Shown: piece after piece, positions 23,101-31,115 of the stretch
Layout of the letters: every line of letters starts with the position of its first letter
Numbering within the stretch: position 1 is the first letter of the stretch
Assembly (NCBI GenBank): GCA_963576735.1
Contig: OY755184.1
Location: 1,674,001-1,738,000, forward strand
Direction of reading: 5' to 3'
Length of the DNA stretch: 64,000 bases
Source of the DNA: Bedellia somnulentella
Lineage: Eukaryota > Arthropoda > Insecta > Lepidoptera > Bedelliidae
Translations under genes and position numbers: made by a program
Notes under the pieces: model-generated
Seen by the model: the letters and a program-made list of their open reading frames with translations, nothing else
Told to the model about the DNA's origin: nothing
Database searches by the model: none

Positions 23101-24427
23101 GGCTGGCTGTGCTGGTGCGTGGCGTGCAGGCACGGCGGCCACGCCAAGCATCTCTTGGAGTGGTTCAAGTATGTGTGACTTTACTATTGTATCGTTGTAT
23201 GTAGCGTCCTTCCCCGGCTGGCTGTGCTGGTGCGTGGCGTGCAGGCACGGCGGCCACGCCAAGCATCTCTGGAGTGGTTCAAGTATGTGTGACTTTACTA
23301 TTGTATCGTTGTATGTAGCGTCCTTCCCCGGCTGGCTGTGCTGGTGCGTGGCGTGCAGGCACGGCGGCCACGCCAAGCATCTCTTGGAGTGGTTCAAGTA
23401 TGTGTGACTTTACTATTGTATCGTTGTATGTAGCGTCCTTCCCCGGCTGGCTGTGCTGGTGCGTGGCGTGCAGGCACGGCGGCCACGCCAAGCATCTCTT
23501 GGAGTGGTTCAAGTATGTGTGACTTTACTATTGTATCGTTGTATGTAGCGTCCTTCCCCGGCTGGCTGTGCTGGTGCGTGGCGTGCAGGCACGGCGGCCA
23601 CGCCAAGCATCTCTTGGAGTGGTTCAAGTATGTGTGACTTTACTATTGTATCGTTGTATGTAGCGTCCTTCCCCGGCTGGCTGTGCTGGTGCGTGGCGTG
23701 CAGGCACGGCGGCCACGCCAAGCATCTCTTGGAGTGGTTCAAGTATGTGTGACTTTACTATTGTATCGTTGTATGTAGCGTCCTTCCCCGGCTGGCTGTG
23801 CTGGTGCGTGGCGTGCAGGCACGGCGGCCACGCCAAGCATCTCTTGGAGTGGTTCAAGTATGTGTGACTTTACTATTGTATCGTTGTATGTAGCGTCCTT
23901 CCCCGGCTGGCTGTGCTGGTGCGTGGCGTGCAGGCACGGCGGCCACGCCAAGCATCTCTTGGAGTGGTTCAAGTATGTGTGACTTTACTATTGTATCGTT
24001 GTATGTAGCGTCCTTCCCCGGCTGGCTGTGCTGGTGCGTGGCGTGCAGGCACGGCGGCCACGCCAAGCATCTCTTGGAGTGGTTCAAGTATGTGTGACTT
24101 TACTATTGTATCGTTGTATGTAGCGTCCTTCCCCGGCTGGCTGTGCTGGTGCGTGGCGTGCAGGCACGGCGGCCACGCCAAGCATCTCTTGGAGTGGTTC
24201 AAGTATGTGTGACTTTACTATTGTATCTTTGTATGTGTTTACACCTTACTCTATAAACATCATTTGCGATTCCTAGGCGTCACTTACAGCTGTCTTGTGA
24301 CATTTGAGTCGCTCACAGGTGACTGTAACATTCATTTATATGTCTCTTTTTCAGGGAGCACACGGTTTGTCCTGTCAGCTCTTGCTCGTGTCGGTGTAGC
24401 TCGCTGGACCCACCGGATCGGCCTTAG
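8059..24427 (+). CDS. Mio: Mio/MIOS ortholog (GATOR2 subunit), whole gene span, interrupted
   Basis: Gene-level entry; the exons are listed separately. MIOS is a GATOR2 component acting at the lysosome, where GATOR2 opposes the GATOR1 inhibitor of TORC1. What I see: exons 1 to 6 join in consistent phases (1,1,1,1,2,0) and give WD40-type sequence with family hallmarks such as [25 protein letters not shown] and LRLYDIQQT. The last two exons give the C-terminal zinc ribbon ([13 protein letters not shown], then [10 protein letters not shown]). About half of the protein (the region after the propeller in the human protein) was not found between 18.7 and 22.0 kb; a 200-N gap precedes the zinc-ribbon exon. 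Introns are swollen by transposons. The gene could be intact with exons hidden in the gap, or decayed. The family call is very secure; intactness is not. Confidence 0.9.
8785..8850 (+). repeat. REP-B 3' remnant
   Basis: Only AACTTCCTAAAAGTGGCTGA, AGCTCTGGCTATGTACATG remain. Confidence 0.55.
8928..9165 (-). mobile_element. SINE-A, diverged, reverse orientation
   Basis: The plus strand shows the complement: CACAAAGGGGTTTGTAGAGC, CTTCTGAACATCACATGAC, GGGAGCAGGCCTATC and CATGTGGGTTTCCTC. The tRNA head is missing; the RTE-like LINE at 9177 begins where the body ends. Confidence 0.8.
9177..9988 (-). pseudogene. RTE-like LINE, 5'-truncated 3' end with target duplication
   Basis: Minus-strand frame of 257 aa, including [60 protein letters not shown] and [15 protein letters not shown]: the thumb and C-terminal part of an RTE-like polymerase. 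The 3' end is a (CATA)n run. It is flanked by an 11-bp duplication AACCTACAATA (9166-9176 and 9989-9999). Sequence is nearly identical to the copies at 12591 and 54094, so it is young. Confidence 0.9.
10138..10536 (+). mobile_element. SINE-A, full length
   Basis: tRNA-like head GTGATAGCTCAATGGGTAGA (A box) and GTGTTCAAATCCC (B box), body with GCGATAGGCCTGACCCCTAT and CGAAGTCACGTGATGTT, conserved CCAACCCCTTCGGGGATA, tail (TTATG)n. It is transcribed by polymerase III in such families. Confidence 0.9.
10621..10856 (+). repeat. REP-B, complete
   Basis: TAGGCTTAGAATAACACTAC through GGGCGATGCGGATGGAGACC to TATAGCCGTGAGTATATGTA. Confidence 0.85.
11154..11348 (+). CDS. Mio: Mio exon 2
   Basis: The acceptor is a pyrimidine tract followed by CAG. 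Joined to exon 1 in phase, it encodes ...[12 protein letters not shown], then [16 protein letters not shown] and ends GKEFG. This corresponds to the WD40 segment of MIOS containing the 'AxGxAxGxVxxTSLG' and 'GKEF' stretches. Donor GTGGGT, phase 1. Confidence 0.92.
11724..11882 (+). CDS. Mio: Mio exon 3
   Basis: Follows a TTCCAG acceptor and continues the frame ([35 protein letters not shown]). This is the most family-specific piece of the MIOS propeller: the human protein has the near-identical [11 protein letters not shown] block. Length is 159 nt; donor GTACTA, phase 1. Confidence 0.95.
12213..12362 (+). CDS. Mio: Mio exon 4
   Basis: Acceptor TTCCTTCCAG. It encodes a variable acidic start, then [35 protein letters not shown]. 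The pattern 'PL.E.G....C.S..W' followed by 'LLA.M....I.IFDLR' is the same as in MIOS. Donor GTTAGT, phase 1. The next intron (12363-16458) contains an RTE-like LINE, an inverted SINE pair and a Helitron-like fragment. Confidence 0.93.
12591..15342 (-). pseudogene. RTE-like LINE, long 5'-truncated copy in Mio intron 4
   Basis: From 3' (left) to 5' (right): polymerase C-terminus (12615-13049), palm and thumb with [16 protein letters not shown] and a damaged catalytic box near 13420, [20 protein letters not shown] (13387-13689), fingers with [13 protein letters not shown] and [18 protein letters not shown] (13694-14600), and a linker segment after 15100. Several frameshifts break it. A 13-bp duplication TTCCATACAAAAT lies at 12578-12590 and 15343-15355. 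A 493-bp MITE (14607-15099) sits inside it; without the MITE and one TTA the frame reads [16 protein letters not shown]. Confidence 0.92.
14607..15099. mobile_element. MITE with 3-bp TTA duplication inside the RTE-like LINE
   Basis: Terminal inverted repeats GRCTGCGAACYCACCAGAGC (continuing TGTGCG), flanked by TTA (14604-14606 and 15100-15102), as for PIF/Harbinger-type elements. Internally there are short tandem units of the type GAGGAATGTGTTGC near 14748-14820 and repeated 'cacagct(c)tggtg' and 'acacatcctcgta' motifs. No transposase is present. Confidence 0.9.
15565..15893. mobile_element. Inverted pair of tRNA-like SINEs inserted as one unit
   Basis: Left half on minus strand (15565-15703), right half on plus strand (about 15790-15893); both carry the same tRNA-like head with GGCGTATACCCGAGGT and GGTTCGATTCC (B box) and tail TTTCTTTCCTTTATTTATTA. 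One 13-bp duplication AATTTGAGTAAAA (15552-15564 and 15894-15906) flanks the whole unit, so it entered as a single piece. Confidence 0.85.
16060..16332 (+). mobile_element. Helitron-like fragment
   Basis: Starts near TATTAATATTATAAATGTC and ends ...GTCTGTCGGGTCAGCTAGT. The 3' CTAG followed by T is compatible with the CTRR-T end of Helitrons, and this 'gggtcagctagt' ending is common in moth and butterfly Helitron-like repeats. No protein is encoded. Confidence 0.5.
16459..16654 (+). CDS. Mio: Mio exon 5
   Basis: Acceptor TTATAG. In phase it reads [49 protein letters not shown]. Each piece has a counterpart in the fourth and fifth MIOS WD repeats (TKAVQGV, VAIWDLR.FEKPVLTL, LTKVAWCPTR). Donor GTATGA, phase 2. 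Confidence 0.95.
16857..16959 (+). CDS. Mio: Mio exon 6
   Basis: Acceptor TTTTTTCAG. In frame it encodes [20 protein letters not shown] and [14 protein letters not shown], matching 'RTGLLATLTRDSNIIRLYD' of MIOS. The right end at GTATTG (phase 0) is the best donor, but it was chosen without transcript data. Confidence 0.85.
17000..17240 (-). repeat. REP-B, complete, reverse
   Basis: ACATATACTCACGGCTATAA at the left, CATCGCCCAAAAAATCAATT in the middle, GAAGCCGACACAGC at the right; in a Mio intron. Confidence 0.85.
17660..18225 (+). repeat. REP-B split by a SINE-A insertion
   Basis: Left piece 17660-17684 (TGCGCTAAGAATAATAACTC) and right piece 18079-18225 (TATCGTCAGAGGTGACTCC to AAGCTCTGGCTAAC) are one degraded copy interrupted at 17695-18068. 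Confidence 0.75.
17695..18068 (+). mobile_element. SINE-A, full length, inserted in a REP-B copy
   Basis: Head GACATGATAGTCCAGTGGGT, B-box-like GAGTTCCAATCC, same body and TTATG tail. A 10-bp duplication TTCCTGAGAG lies at 17685-17694 and 18069-18078, in the middle of a REP-B repeat. Confidence 0.92.
18250..18530 (+). repeat. REP-E, one copy plus a second partial copy
   Basis: GGACTCACTCGCACATAGAT, GCGTCTCACTCATATTACTA and CAGGGTGTACTGGCCACAC reappear inverted at 26938-27100. A second partial copy (CGTCTCTCTCATATCCTAC to AAGTTGGTACACAGTGGCG) follows at 18440-18530, just before Mio exon 7. Confidence 0.65.
18561..18699 (+). CDS. Mio: Mio exon 7, probable; frame problem
   Basis: A strong TATGTTTCAG acceptor begins an open stretch. 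In one frame the start reads [11 protein letters not shown], which resembles the MIOS 'QNRMIVVTPN' block, then meets a stop. In the next frame the remainder reads [20 protein letters not shown], resembling '[20 protein letters not shown]'. Exon 6 ends in phase 0, which would select the second frame throughout. Either one base is wrong or lost here, or an intervening exon was not recognised, or the first match is chance. The donor GTATAG is weak. The segment lies just downstream of short repeats. Confidence 0.55.
18826..18872 (-). mobile_element. SINE type C tail fragment
   Basis: TTCATGAAAACCTCATGTGA and GGATTATTACTAATCCC only. Confidence 0.6.
19668..19793 (+). pseudogene. Possible Myb/SANT-like accessory protein exon of a Harbinger element
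   Basis: Opens after an in-frame TAG and reads [40 protein letters not shown]. The WT...L..LL.FL.EHP pattern resembles Myb/SANT-like DNA-binding starts of Harbinger accessory proteins. The assignment rests on pattern and proximity to the transposase fragment only. Confidence 0.4.
20192..20365 (+). pseudogene. Possible C-terminal exon of the same Harbinger accessory gene
   Basis: Open frame [40 protein letters not shown], ending [17 protein letters not shown]; Lys-rich and helical. It lies between the Myb-like segment and the Harbinger transposase fragment on the opposite strand, the usual two-gene layout of Harbinger elements. I do not recognise it beyond that. Confidence 0.4.
21480..21885 (-). 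pseudogene. Harbinger (HARBI1-like) transposase, C-terminal fragment
   Basis: Minus strand reads [33 protein letters not shown], with stops after it, and [12 protein letters not shown] further on. '[14 protein letters not shown]' and the following 'E..YN..H' are signature segments of Harbinger nucleases. It is intronic to Mio, on the opposite strand. The rest may extend towards the N gap. Confidence 0.8.
22046..22245. other. Assembly gap, 200 N
   Basis: Exactly 200 undetermined bases, a common placeholder for unknown length. It falls just before the zinc-ribbon exon, where the missing middle of Mio would be expected. Confidence 0.99.
22246..22364 (+). CDS. Mio: Mio penultimate exon, zinc-ribbon first half (5' end in gap)
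   Basis: Reads out of the N gap as VGSAA, eight glycines, then [20 protein letters not shown] and HLLEWF, ending in phase 2 at a GTATGT donor. It matches the MIOS C-terminal '[23 protein letters not shown]' zinc ribbon (C-x2-C and H-x2-H ligands). The glycine run is encoded by a pure (GGC)8 tract, typical of a slippage-prone linker. The upstream part of the exon and its acceptor are in the gap. From position 22285 this exon is also the first unit of the 17-copy tandem array. Confidence 0.9.
22285..24237 (+). repeat. 17-copy tandem amplification of the Mio zinc-ribbon exon (115-bp unit)
   Basis: Units start at 22285, 22400, 22515, 22629, 22744, 22859, 22974, 23089, 23204, 23318, 23433, 23548, 23663, 23778, 23893, 24008 and 24123. 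Each holds the 3' 80 nt of the zinc-ribbon exon plus 35 nt of intron, including the donor GTATGT and a terminal TGTATGTAG that looks like an acceptor. Copies are essentially identical: one C is lost in unit 3, one T in unit 9, and one base differs near the right edge. If every unit were spliced, the exon would be 79 nt (not a multiple of three) and the intron only 36 nt, so serial inclusion is unlikely. More plausibly one donor joins to 24355. An assembly artefact cannot be excluded next to an N gap. Confidence 0.95.
24355..24427 (+). CDS. Mio: Mio terminal exon, zinc-ribbon second half and stop
   Basis: Acceptor CTCTTTTTCAG. Completing the split AA|G codon it reads [28 protein letters not shown]. 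The human protein ends its ribbon with 'DHAECPVSACTCKC'. The cysteines supply the second set of zinc ligands. The stop is TAG at 24425-24427. Confidence 0.92.
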
Positions 24428-26254
24428 CAACTATATGTTACTTCGCCTGGATATTTGGGATGAGAAAGAGATGTTGTCCTTACTTGAAAATTGTTATATA
24501 AATGTGTAATATATTATATGAATACAGAAAAAAAATGTAAGTTAGAATTTGATTATGGATCTAAAGTAGTTTAGGAAAAGAGGGATGTAATTTTCTTTGT
24601 AATAGTCACATTTATAACGCTTATCTACCGCTGTCCACAATCCAAATTCTATTTTACTACATCGAAGAGAAAATATGTGTTATAGCCACTGTAGTGAATT
24701 TGTTATGTATATTTGGAACAATTATAGAATTTGTATTTTTTCCTAGCGGCCTAGAAATATTTAAAACTTTTTTAACTATTTATTGTTTAATTTATTTAAC
24801 ACTATAGTAGACGCGTTGTGAACTGAATCCAAGAGCCTTATCTTTCCCAATGCCTAGAACTCATCTATACTGCGGGTCCTTCATCTTTCTCACGACTCAG
24901 TTCAGAACCTGCCAACTATAGGAGACCTAATTATTAATGGTTTTAATATCGTTGTTTTCTATGTTATTTACTAAATATCTAAAAGTTAATTGTTAATAAT
25001 ACGTCATTTTTATTTGGGTTATAATACAAACATTCATATATAAAAATCATATTACACTTATTTAAGAATTATAATTTACTATGTTTTTGTCTTAAACTTG
25101 GTCCTTCGAGGCGGATAGTGCTCGCTATGGTTGGAAGCGTAGTCATTGGAAACGCTTGTTGTAGCCCATAAAACTATTAAGTCATTTTTTCTTACAGGAA
25201 TAATCCTTACACTATTAAATTATGCACGTTGCCGATAGTAAACTTGATGTGAATAAAAAATATGCTCCTTATTTAGATAGCAAATTGTGCTAGTTTATAA
25301 GATACGTAATTTAATTTGAAAATTCAACCTTGTATTTATTGTCATGTGTATCTAAGTCATATTATACTATAAATTGCATATACAATAAAATTATGCAGCC
25401 TCAGGTCAGACAAAACAGAAAATTAGCACAAACATTAAAATCCAAGCGTAATTAGATATTATTCTGTGTAACCGATGGATGTTTTGTCTCTTAGCTGCAC
25501 TGTTTTTTTATTTTCTCATGTGGTATCAAAAACCATACATGTGCAAAGCTTTTAAATAAAGAATTACTTCACTAACTTTCAACATAATTTTAAACAAGCT
25601 GTAATTTTGTAAAGGAGTAGGATAAAGTAAAGACTGTTTATAATTTAATGTGTTGCCTTAATAACTTATAGAGAAATACCAACAGTGTTTTCGATATCTT
25701 TAGTGATTACAACGCGGTAGGCTTTAGAGACGATAACGTTGAGGAAATCATTGTGATGAATACTAAATCATGAGACAGTTTATGTTTGCAAAGTGGCAAT
25801 ATGATTGTTTTGAGGTGTCTAATTGTGGGTGAACTATTGAGGCAAAAGTGTGATCTCTGAAATAAGCACGTGACAAAATAGCACATCAATGTTGTAAAAA
25901 AAACTCACGTTGCGAATCTGGTTGACAAATTTGGTCTTGAGCCCAATTTTAAAATATGTCTCTAGGCTTTTTATTTAGTGCCACTTACTCATTTATTGTC
26001 ATTGCCGAATCCAGCTTAAAATAAAGTTTTATTAATTTCATGACCTATATTGTGACGTAACATTTAACTATAGTGAATTACTAACAAAACAGAGACGATC
26101 TCTGTAATGTTAGTAATCTTATTTAGATTAGAAAATACGAGTAGTTGTCATGAATTGCTAATTTACAAAATTCGAACTCTCGAATACACTCATACATTTT
26201 TACGATAGTAAGATGTACCTAAGGATAGGAAATAAATTATTTTTATATATGTTT
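24428..26254 (+). other. Mio 3' UTR and intergenic sequence
   Basis: No open frames. Possible poly(A) signals AATAAA occur near 25252, 25385, 25555 and 26022; which is used cannot be told. Confidence 0.45.
25090..25180. repeat. Segment related to 37178-37268
   Basis: CTTGGTCCTTCGAGGCGGAT and GAAACGCTTGTTGTAGCCC pair with CTTGGTCCTCCGAGGCAGAT and CACGCTTGTTGCAGTCC. Function unknown; lies after Mio. Confidence 0.6.
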
Positions 26255-26505
26255 TTGTACATAAGTTAGTAAGGAAGGTGATTGTAAAAATTAAAATCGA
26301 AATATATTTCCAAATATATACATTTATTCAATAATATTTTTCATTTTGAATTCCAATGTTTCAACAAGAAAACTCTCAAAGACACAACATTTGATTTCAA
26401 CTCGTTAACTCGTGCGGGGATCGAATCCCGTTCCTCTGTTAAACAATAAATAAAACAATAAAAAAACAATTACACCATCGCATACTATTCTGTAAAATCG
26501 ACAAA
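26255..26505. repeat. REP-D with tRNA-like B box, copy 1
   Basis: Shares with 44908-45135 the blocks CGAAATATATTTCCAAATAT, CAATGTTTCAACAA, CTCTCAAAGACACAACATTT, CGTGCGGGGATCGAATCCCG and CACCATCGCATACTATTCTG. The GATCGAATCCCG piece looks like a tRNA B box, so it is probably another SINE. Confidence 0.75.
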
Positions 26506-26764
26506 CTCGTTAACTTATAAGTTTCCTAGGATACTTGTAGGTGGACGGAAATTCGTCAAACATTATTCGAATTTACATCTTTCTCGATAGTTTTTAGGAA
26601 ACTTGTGAGATAATGGACTCACATCAGAAAACTTGTACGCGCGGATGCTTCCTAACTGCTGCTGCTGAAACAATATGTATTTTGATTGGTCGAAACGTGA
26701 GTGAAACAATGATAAGACATGAAGAAAATGTAGGCTGTTTAAAAAATATATTTGCGTTTCCAAA

Positions 26765-26930
26765 TATACATACATACATGTACCTACACACGGCTATAAA
26801 TCTCAAAATGGAGTAGTCAGAAGATCGGAATAAGAAATTCTTCAGCCATCCTTTGACTTGAGTAGGGAAGAGATTGTAAAATGATGTGGTGATGGCTCTC
26901 CATCCACACCGCCCAACAAGTACAATGTGG
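26765..26930 (-). repeat. REP-B, degraded, reverse
   Basis: ACACACGGCTATAAATCTCA, GGGAAGAGATTGTAAAATGA and CTCCATCCACACCGCCCAA. Confidence 0.7.
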
Positions 26931-26937
26931 AAACAGC

Positions 26938-27100
26938 AGAGATATACTAACTGGCCAGTACACCCTGCTGTGTACCAACTTATAATATGTATTCATGCAA
27001 AGTTCGAGAAATATTTAATCACCGCAGTATAGGAATATGAGTGAGACGCTGCTATGTGCGAGTGAGTCCACTGTAGTTTGCGTGCTCATTACGGTGCCAC
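26938..27100 (-). repeat. REP-E, reverse copy
   Basis: TGGCCAGTACACCCTGCTGT, ATATGAGTGAGACGCTGCTA and GTGCGAGTGAGTCCAC; complement of the 18250 copy. Confidence 0.7.
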
Positions 27101-28431
27101 ACCTAGTATAACTAATACTTCTTCAAGTACAAATAACATTTGGTCTTCCTCCCCTTACACATTCGAACGGCCTACCACCGGCCTTCGAGAACGATGAGAA
27201 GGCAGAGTGCCTGGCTGAGAGCCTTGAGAAGCAATACTCTCCAAGCACTCAGCCATTTGATCAACTTCACATCAAGGCCGTTGACAAGTTAGTCAACGAC
27301 CGCGCCTCACTCCCTCTCCTCGATGATCTCGAACCGATCACCGAGGATCACGAGGTGAAAGACATCATTAAACACCTCAGACCCAGAAAGGCCCCGGGGC
27401 CCGACGGGCTGACTAACAGGGTCCTTAAGATCCTACCACATCACATCATCACACTACTCACGACCATTCTCAACACAACACTCATACACGGTATCTTTCC
27501 AGAGTCCTGGAAGGATGCCGATGTGATAGGCATATTCAAAGTAGGTAAGGTTCGCACCGATCCAACGAGCTATGGGCCTATCAGCCTAATCAGTTCCTTA
27601 CGTAAGATCTATGAGCGACTAATCCTCGCTAGGATCAAACACTTCTTGCACACTTGCGGCATTCAGATACACGAACAGTTCAGATTCAGATCAGAACACT
27701 CATGCGTCCAGCAAGCACATCGCTTTACCAAGTATGTGCTAGATGGATTCAATGACACATACCCAAAACAGACGGGCGCCGTCTTCTTTGATGTGGCGAA
27801 GGCATTTGACTAAGTCTGGAACAACGGTCTGCTATTCAAGCTATACCAGACCGGTATGCCAGACAAGCTCGTGGCTATTATCCGCGACTTTTTGTTGGAT
27901 CGCCGATTCAGCTTCAGAGTGGAAGTCGCGCACTCACATCACCACCCAATACACGCGGGAGTCCCACAAGGCTCCACGCTTTCACCTATACTATTCAATA
28001 TATTCACTAACGACATCCCGCGTACACCGCTGGTGGAGTTAGCACTCTTTGCACACTACTCTACACAAGTCACCCCAACTACAACTTCATACAGCTTCGC
28101 CTTCAGCAAGCCGTAACACAACTCGGGGAGTGGTTCAGGAAATGGCGGATCGAGGTTAATCCCTCCAAAAGCGCAACCATGCTCTTTCGGAAGGAAGGCG
28201 CCTCACACGATCCGCCACGGCCTGTCCTCTTCACAACTCTTCGGCACACCTATTCCGTGGGTGAAAAAGAGCAAATACCTCGGTATTGTGTTTGGTCCCC
28301 GGCTCACATGGCAACACACATCAGATACATACGAAACAAAGCCTCATTCGTCCTGAATAGGCTATCACCGATGCTTTGTGCTCGCAGTAAGTTATTACTA
28401 CATCACAAAGTTACACTATACAAAACATGTA

Positions 28432-29753
28432 CGAGGGGCATGCCAAAAGGAACTAGATACTCAAAAATTATAGATATTGTTTTTATTACAAGTATCAATC
28501 TTTTCAAAGTATTCACCCTGAGCACGTATACACTTTTCGATACGTCTGAACCAATTGGAAAATACCTGTGACCACTTCTTCTTTAGATACCTCAGAAATC
28601 TCTAAATTATAGGCAACCAGCGCATCTTCTTTGCTTTCAAACCTCTTCCCCTTTAGTTTTTGTTTGATTTTTGGAAAAAAGTAAAAATCACAAGGCGATA
28701 GGTCAGGGGAATATGGCGGGTGAGGGAGAATTGACACATTTTCGAGTTGAAAAAGTCTAGTGTTCTGGCAGACGTGTGCGGCGCCCGCGCCACATTGAGA
28801 AGGAAGGAAGAAGAAGAAGAGAAGATGCCGGATTCCTGACTTCGGTCGCTTGTCACACCAAGCTGAAATTACTGTTGGAGCACAAACTGTCATATACCAT
28901 TCGAAGTTTACCGTTCTTTCATTCTCTAGCACAACAGTAGCAATATGACCCGTTTTGCAGAAAAACGAGGCGACCATTTGTTTTTGTCTGCTTCGTGCAC
29001 GGTGACATTTCGTTGGAGTTCGCTCGTCTTCAAAGCACCGTACAGTCGACTGTCATTTTGATTCGGGATCATAGTTATATAGCCATGTTTTGTCATCAGT
29101 CAGTATATCATAAACGTTTTTTTCTCGCCTCCGTGGAATTTATCTATCATGAATAGGCACCAATCCACCGGACGGTCTTTCTGCTCATCGGTAAGTTTGT
29201 GCGGCACCCATCTCGAACAACGTTTACGGAGAGAAAGGTGGTCGTGAATTATGGTTTGCATTGCTGCTGGTCCAATTCCTAATTCTCGCTCTAGCTCTAC
29301 ATATGTAATTCGTCGGTTTTCGGGAATAAGTTTTTCGACTGCACGAACGTTTTCTTGCGTGACCGCGGTTGGCGGCCGTCCTGTCTTCGCTTCATCTTCG
29401 AGACATCCCTGTCTTCTTTTAAATTCAGCAAACCAATTGATTACTGTTGCTCGGGAACAAGCAGACTCACCAAAAGTAGAAGCCAAAAGTTCAAAACATT
29501 CTTGAGGCTTTAAACCTTTTTTAAAGTCGTAATAAATCATAGCGCGAAATCACGTCGACTGAGCTCCATTGTTGCAAGTGAATTCCCGCCAGATACTCGG
29601 AAAAATGATGCTCATTAAAATAAAAAATAAATAAAAGAAGTGTGTTCTATATTCAAATATGTCAATAAAAAACCAGTCTATAAGATGGTTTATAGCTTGC
29701 CAGTGTCAATTAAATGAGAAAAGAGTATCTAACTTCTATTGGCATGCCCCTCG
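28432..29753 (-). mobile_element. mariner transposon
   Basis: Terminal inverted repeats start CGAGGGGCATGCCAAWAGRA at both ends, flanked by TA (28430-28431 and 29754-29755), the mariner target. Minus-strand frames: 29540-29100 (MIYYDFKKGLKPQECFELLA, NRRITYVELERELGIGPAAM, RWVPHKLTDEQK, helix-turn-helix and linker) and 28977-28513 (TVNFEWYMTV, LPHPPYSPDLSPCDFYFFPK, the catalytic C-terminal part). A frame break between 29100 and 28977 and a damaged stretch near 28800 inactivate it. It interrupts the Jockey polymerase. Confidence 0.93.
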
Positions 29754-29930
29754 TATACGGTCAGTCCTCTCGTACGGTAGTGTTGCGTTCGCACACACCA
29801 GAGAGGGCCTGATTCACCGCCTCCAGGTGATACAAAATAGGTTCATGCGCAAAGCGGTAGGGGCGCCTTGGTATGTTAGGATGATGATGATGATGTCCTC
29901 CACGACGTATCCGTCGACGGCGACATCCTG

Positions 29931-31115
29931 TCAGTTCCTGGCGTGTGCTCGGAGGTGACTTGCGAAGCCGAATTTCGTCTTAAACGTGCGGCTGCATATG
30001 CTGCACTCCAACTGACCGCTTGCGTTTGTAGTGTAGTTGTAGGAGACCTTGGGGCGTGTCTTTCGAGCGAGGCGTTTGGCGTCAAGTTCCTCAAGACGGT
30101 TACATTCAAACATGTCCGCTCCTTTTTTGACTGCGTTACGCCACTCTGGCCTCATCAAGGCATCTTTCTCCCACGTGTCATGAGACATGGCGCAGGATGT
30201 CAGATGTCGCTTCAGAACATCCTTGTATCGCAGATACTGCCCACCAGGCCTTCGTTTTCCACAGGAAAGTTCTGCGTAGAAAACAGATTTAGGCAATCGT
30301 GAGGCGTCCATGCGTACAAGGTGCCCACACCATCTTAATTGCCCTTTCACCAGGAGACATTCCATGCCAGAGATATTTGCACGACGTAGAACTTCGGAAT
30401 TTGGGACACGATCCTGCCATTTTATCCGCAATATAGCACGAAGACATTTTAAGTGAAAGGTGTCCAGCCGTTTTATATCAGCTTTATATAGACACCACGA
30501 CTCCGAAGCATACAGTAGAAGTGGAAGTATTATAGCTTTGTATACGGATAGCTTTGTTTGTAGATGGAGGTCGTGGGATTTCCAAACTCTCTGGTTGAGC
30601 CTACCAAAGGCCGCAGCAGCACTAGCGATCCTCGCAGCTATCTCGGACTCAAGGCGGTTATCGTCACGTATTAGCGTTCCGAGGTAACGGAACTTTCGTA
30701 CCTCTGCCAACGGCTTTCCACCCAGGCAAACAGCGGTGTCAGGCGCAGCTGTTCCTCTTGCGGGCTGCTTTAGGACTTCAGTTTTTGACACGCTGATTAC
30801 CAGGCCAAATTTGCGACATGATTCGTCGAGATTGTCCACATATTGCTGCAGAGCGTCGATACTGTCAGCCATAAGGCAAACATCATCGGCATATAAGACT
30901 TCGAGCGCAGTCATTTTCTGAGTCTTGCGCTTAGATCTGAAGCGACTTAAGTCAAAAACACTCTTATCGGACCTGACATTGATTTCATTCTGTCCGCTGC
31001 AGTTCTTCAAAGCATCTGTCAACAGCGAAGTAGAGGGCAAAGAGCGTTGGAGCCATGACGCAACCCTGCTTAACACCGCTTGTAACCGGGAACTGTTCCG
31101 TAAACTGAGTTTCAT
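29931..31115 (-). CDS. LINE ORF, second part: RT palm, thumb and C2H2 finger
   Basis: Continuation in another frame: ALEVLYADDVCLMADSIDAL (catalytic YADD), VRKFRYLGTLIRDDNRLESE, LLLYASESWCLY, LRWCGHLVRMDASRLPKS and the end ECSICSRTFKTKFGFASHLR-AHARN, a classical C-x2-C-x12-H-x3-H finger. It overlaps the first part around 31000, consistent with a single frameshift. Confidence 0.88.
   Translation of the reverse strand: MKLSLRNSSRLQAVLSRVASWLQRSLPSTSLLTDALKNCSGQNEINVRSDKSVFDLSRFRSKRKTQKMTALEVLYADDVCLMADSIDALQQYVDNLDESCRKFGLVISVSKTEVLKQPARGTAAPDTAVCLGGKPLAEVRKFRYLGTLIRDDNRLESEIAARIASAAAAFGRLNQRVWKSHDLHLQTKLSVYKAIILPLLLYASESWCLYKADIKRLDTFHLKCLRAILRIKWQDRVPNSEVLRRANISGMECLLVKGQLRWCGHLVRMDASRLPKSVFYAELSCGKRRPGGQYLRYKDVLKRHLTSCAMSHDTWEKDALMRPEWRNAVKKGADMFECNRLEELDAKRLARKTRPKVSYNYTTNASGQLECSICSRTFKTKFGFASHLRAHARN

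Noticed and set aside
22361..24202. Series of identical 77-aa minus-strand frames ([20 protein letters not shown]...) along the array
   Set aside because: They are antisense shadows of the amplified Mio exon; the sense strand encodes a recognised zinc ribbon, and the antisense has no family resemblance.
22285..24237. CRISPR-like array (regular direct repeats)
   Set aside because: There are no spacers: whole 115-bp units are identical and each contains a eukaryotic exon.
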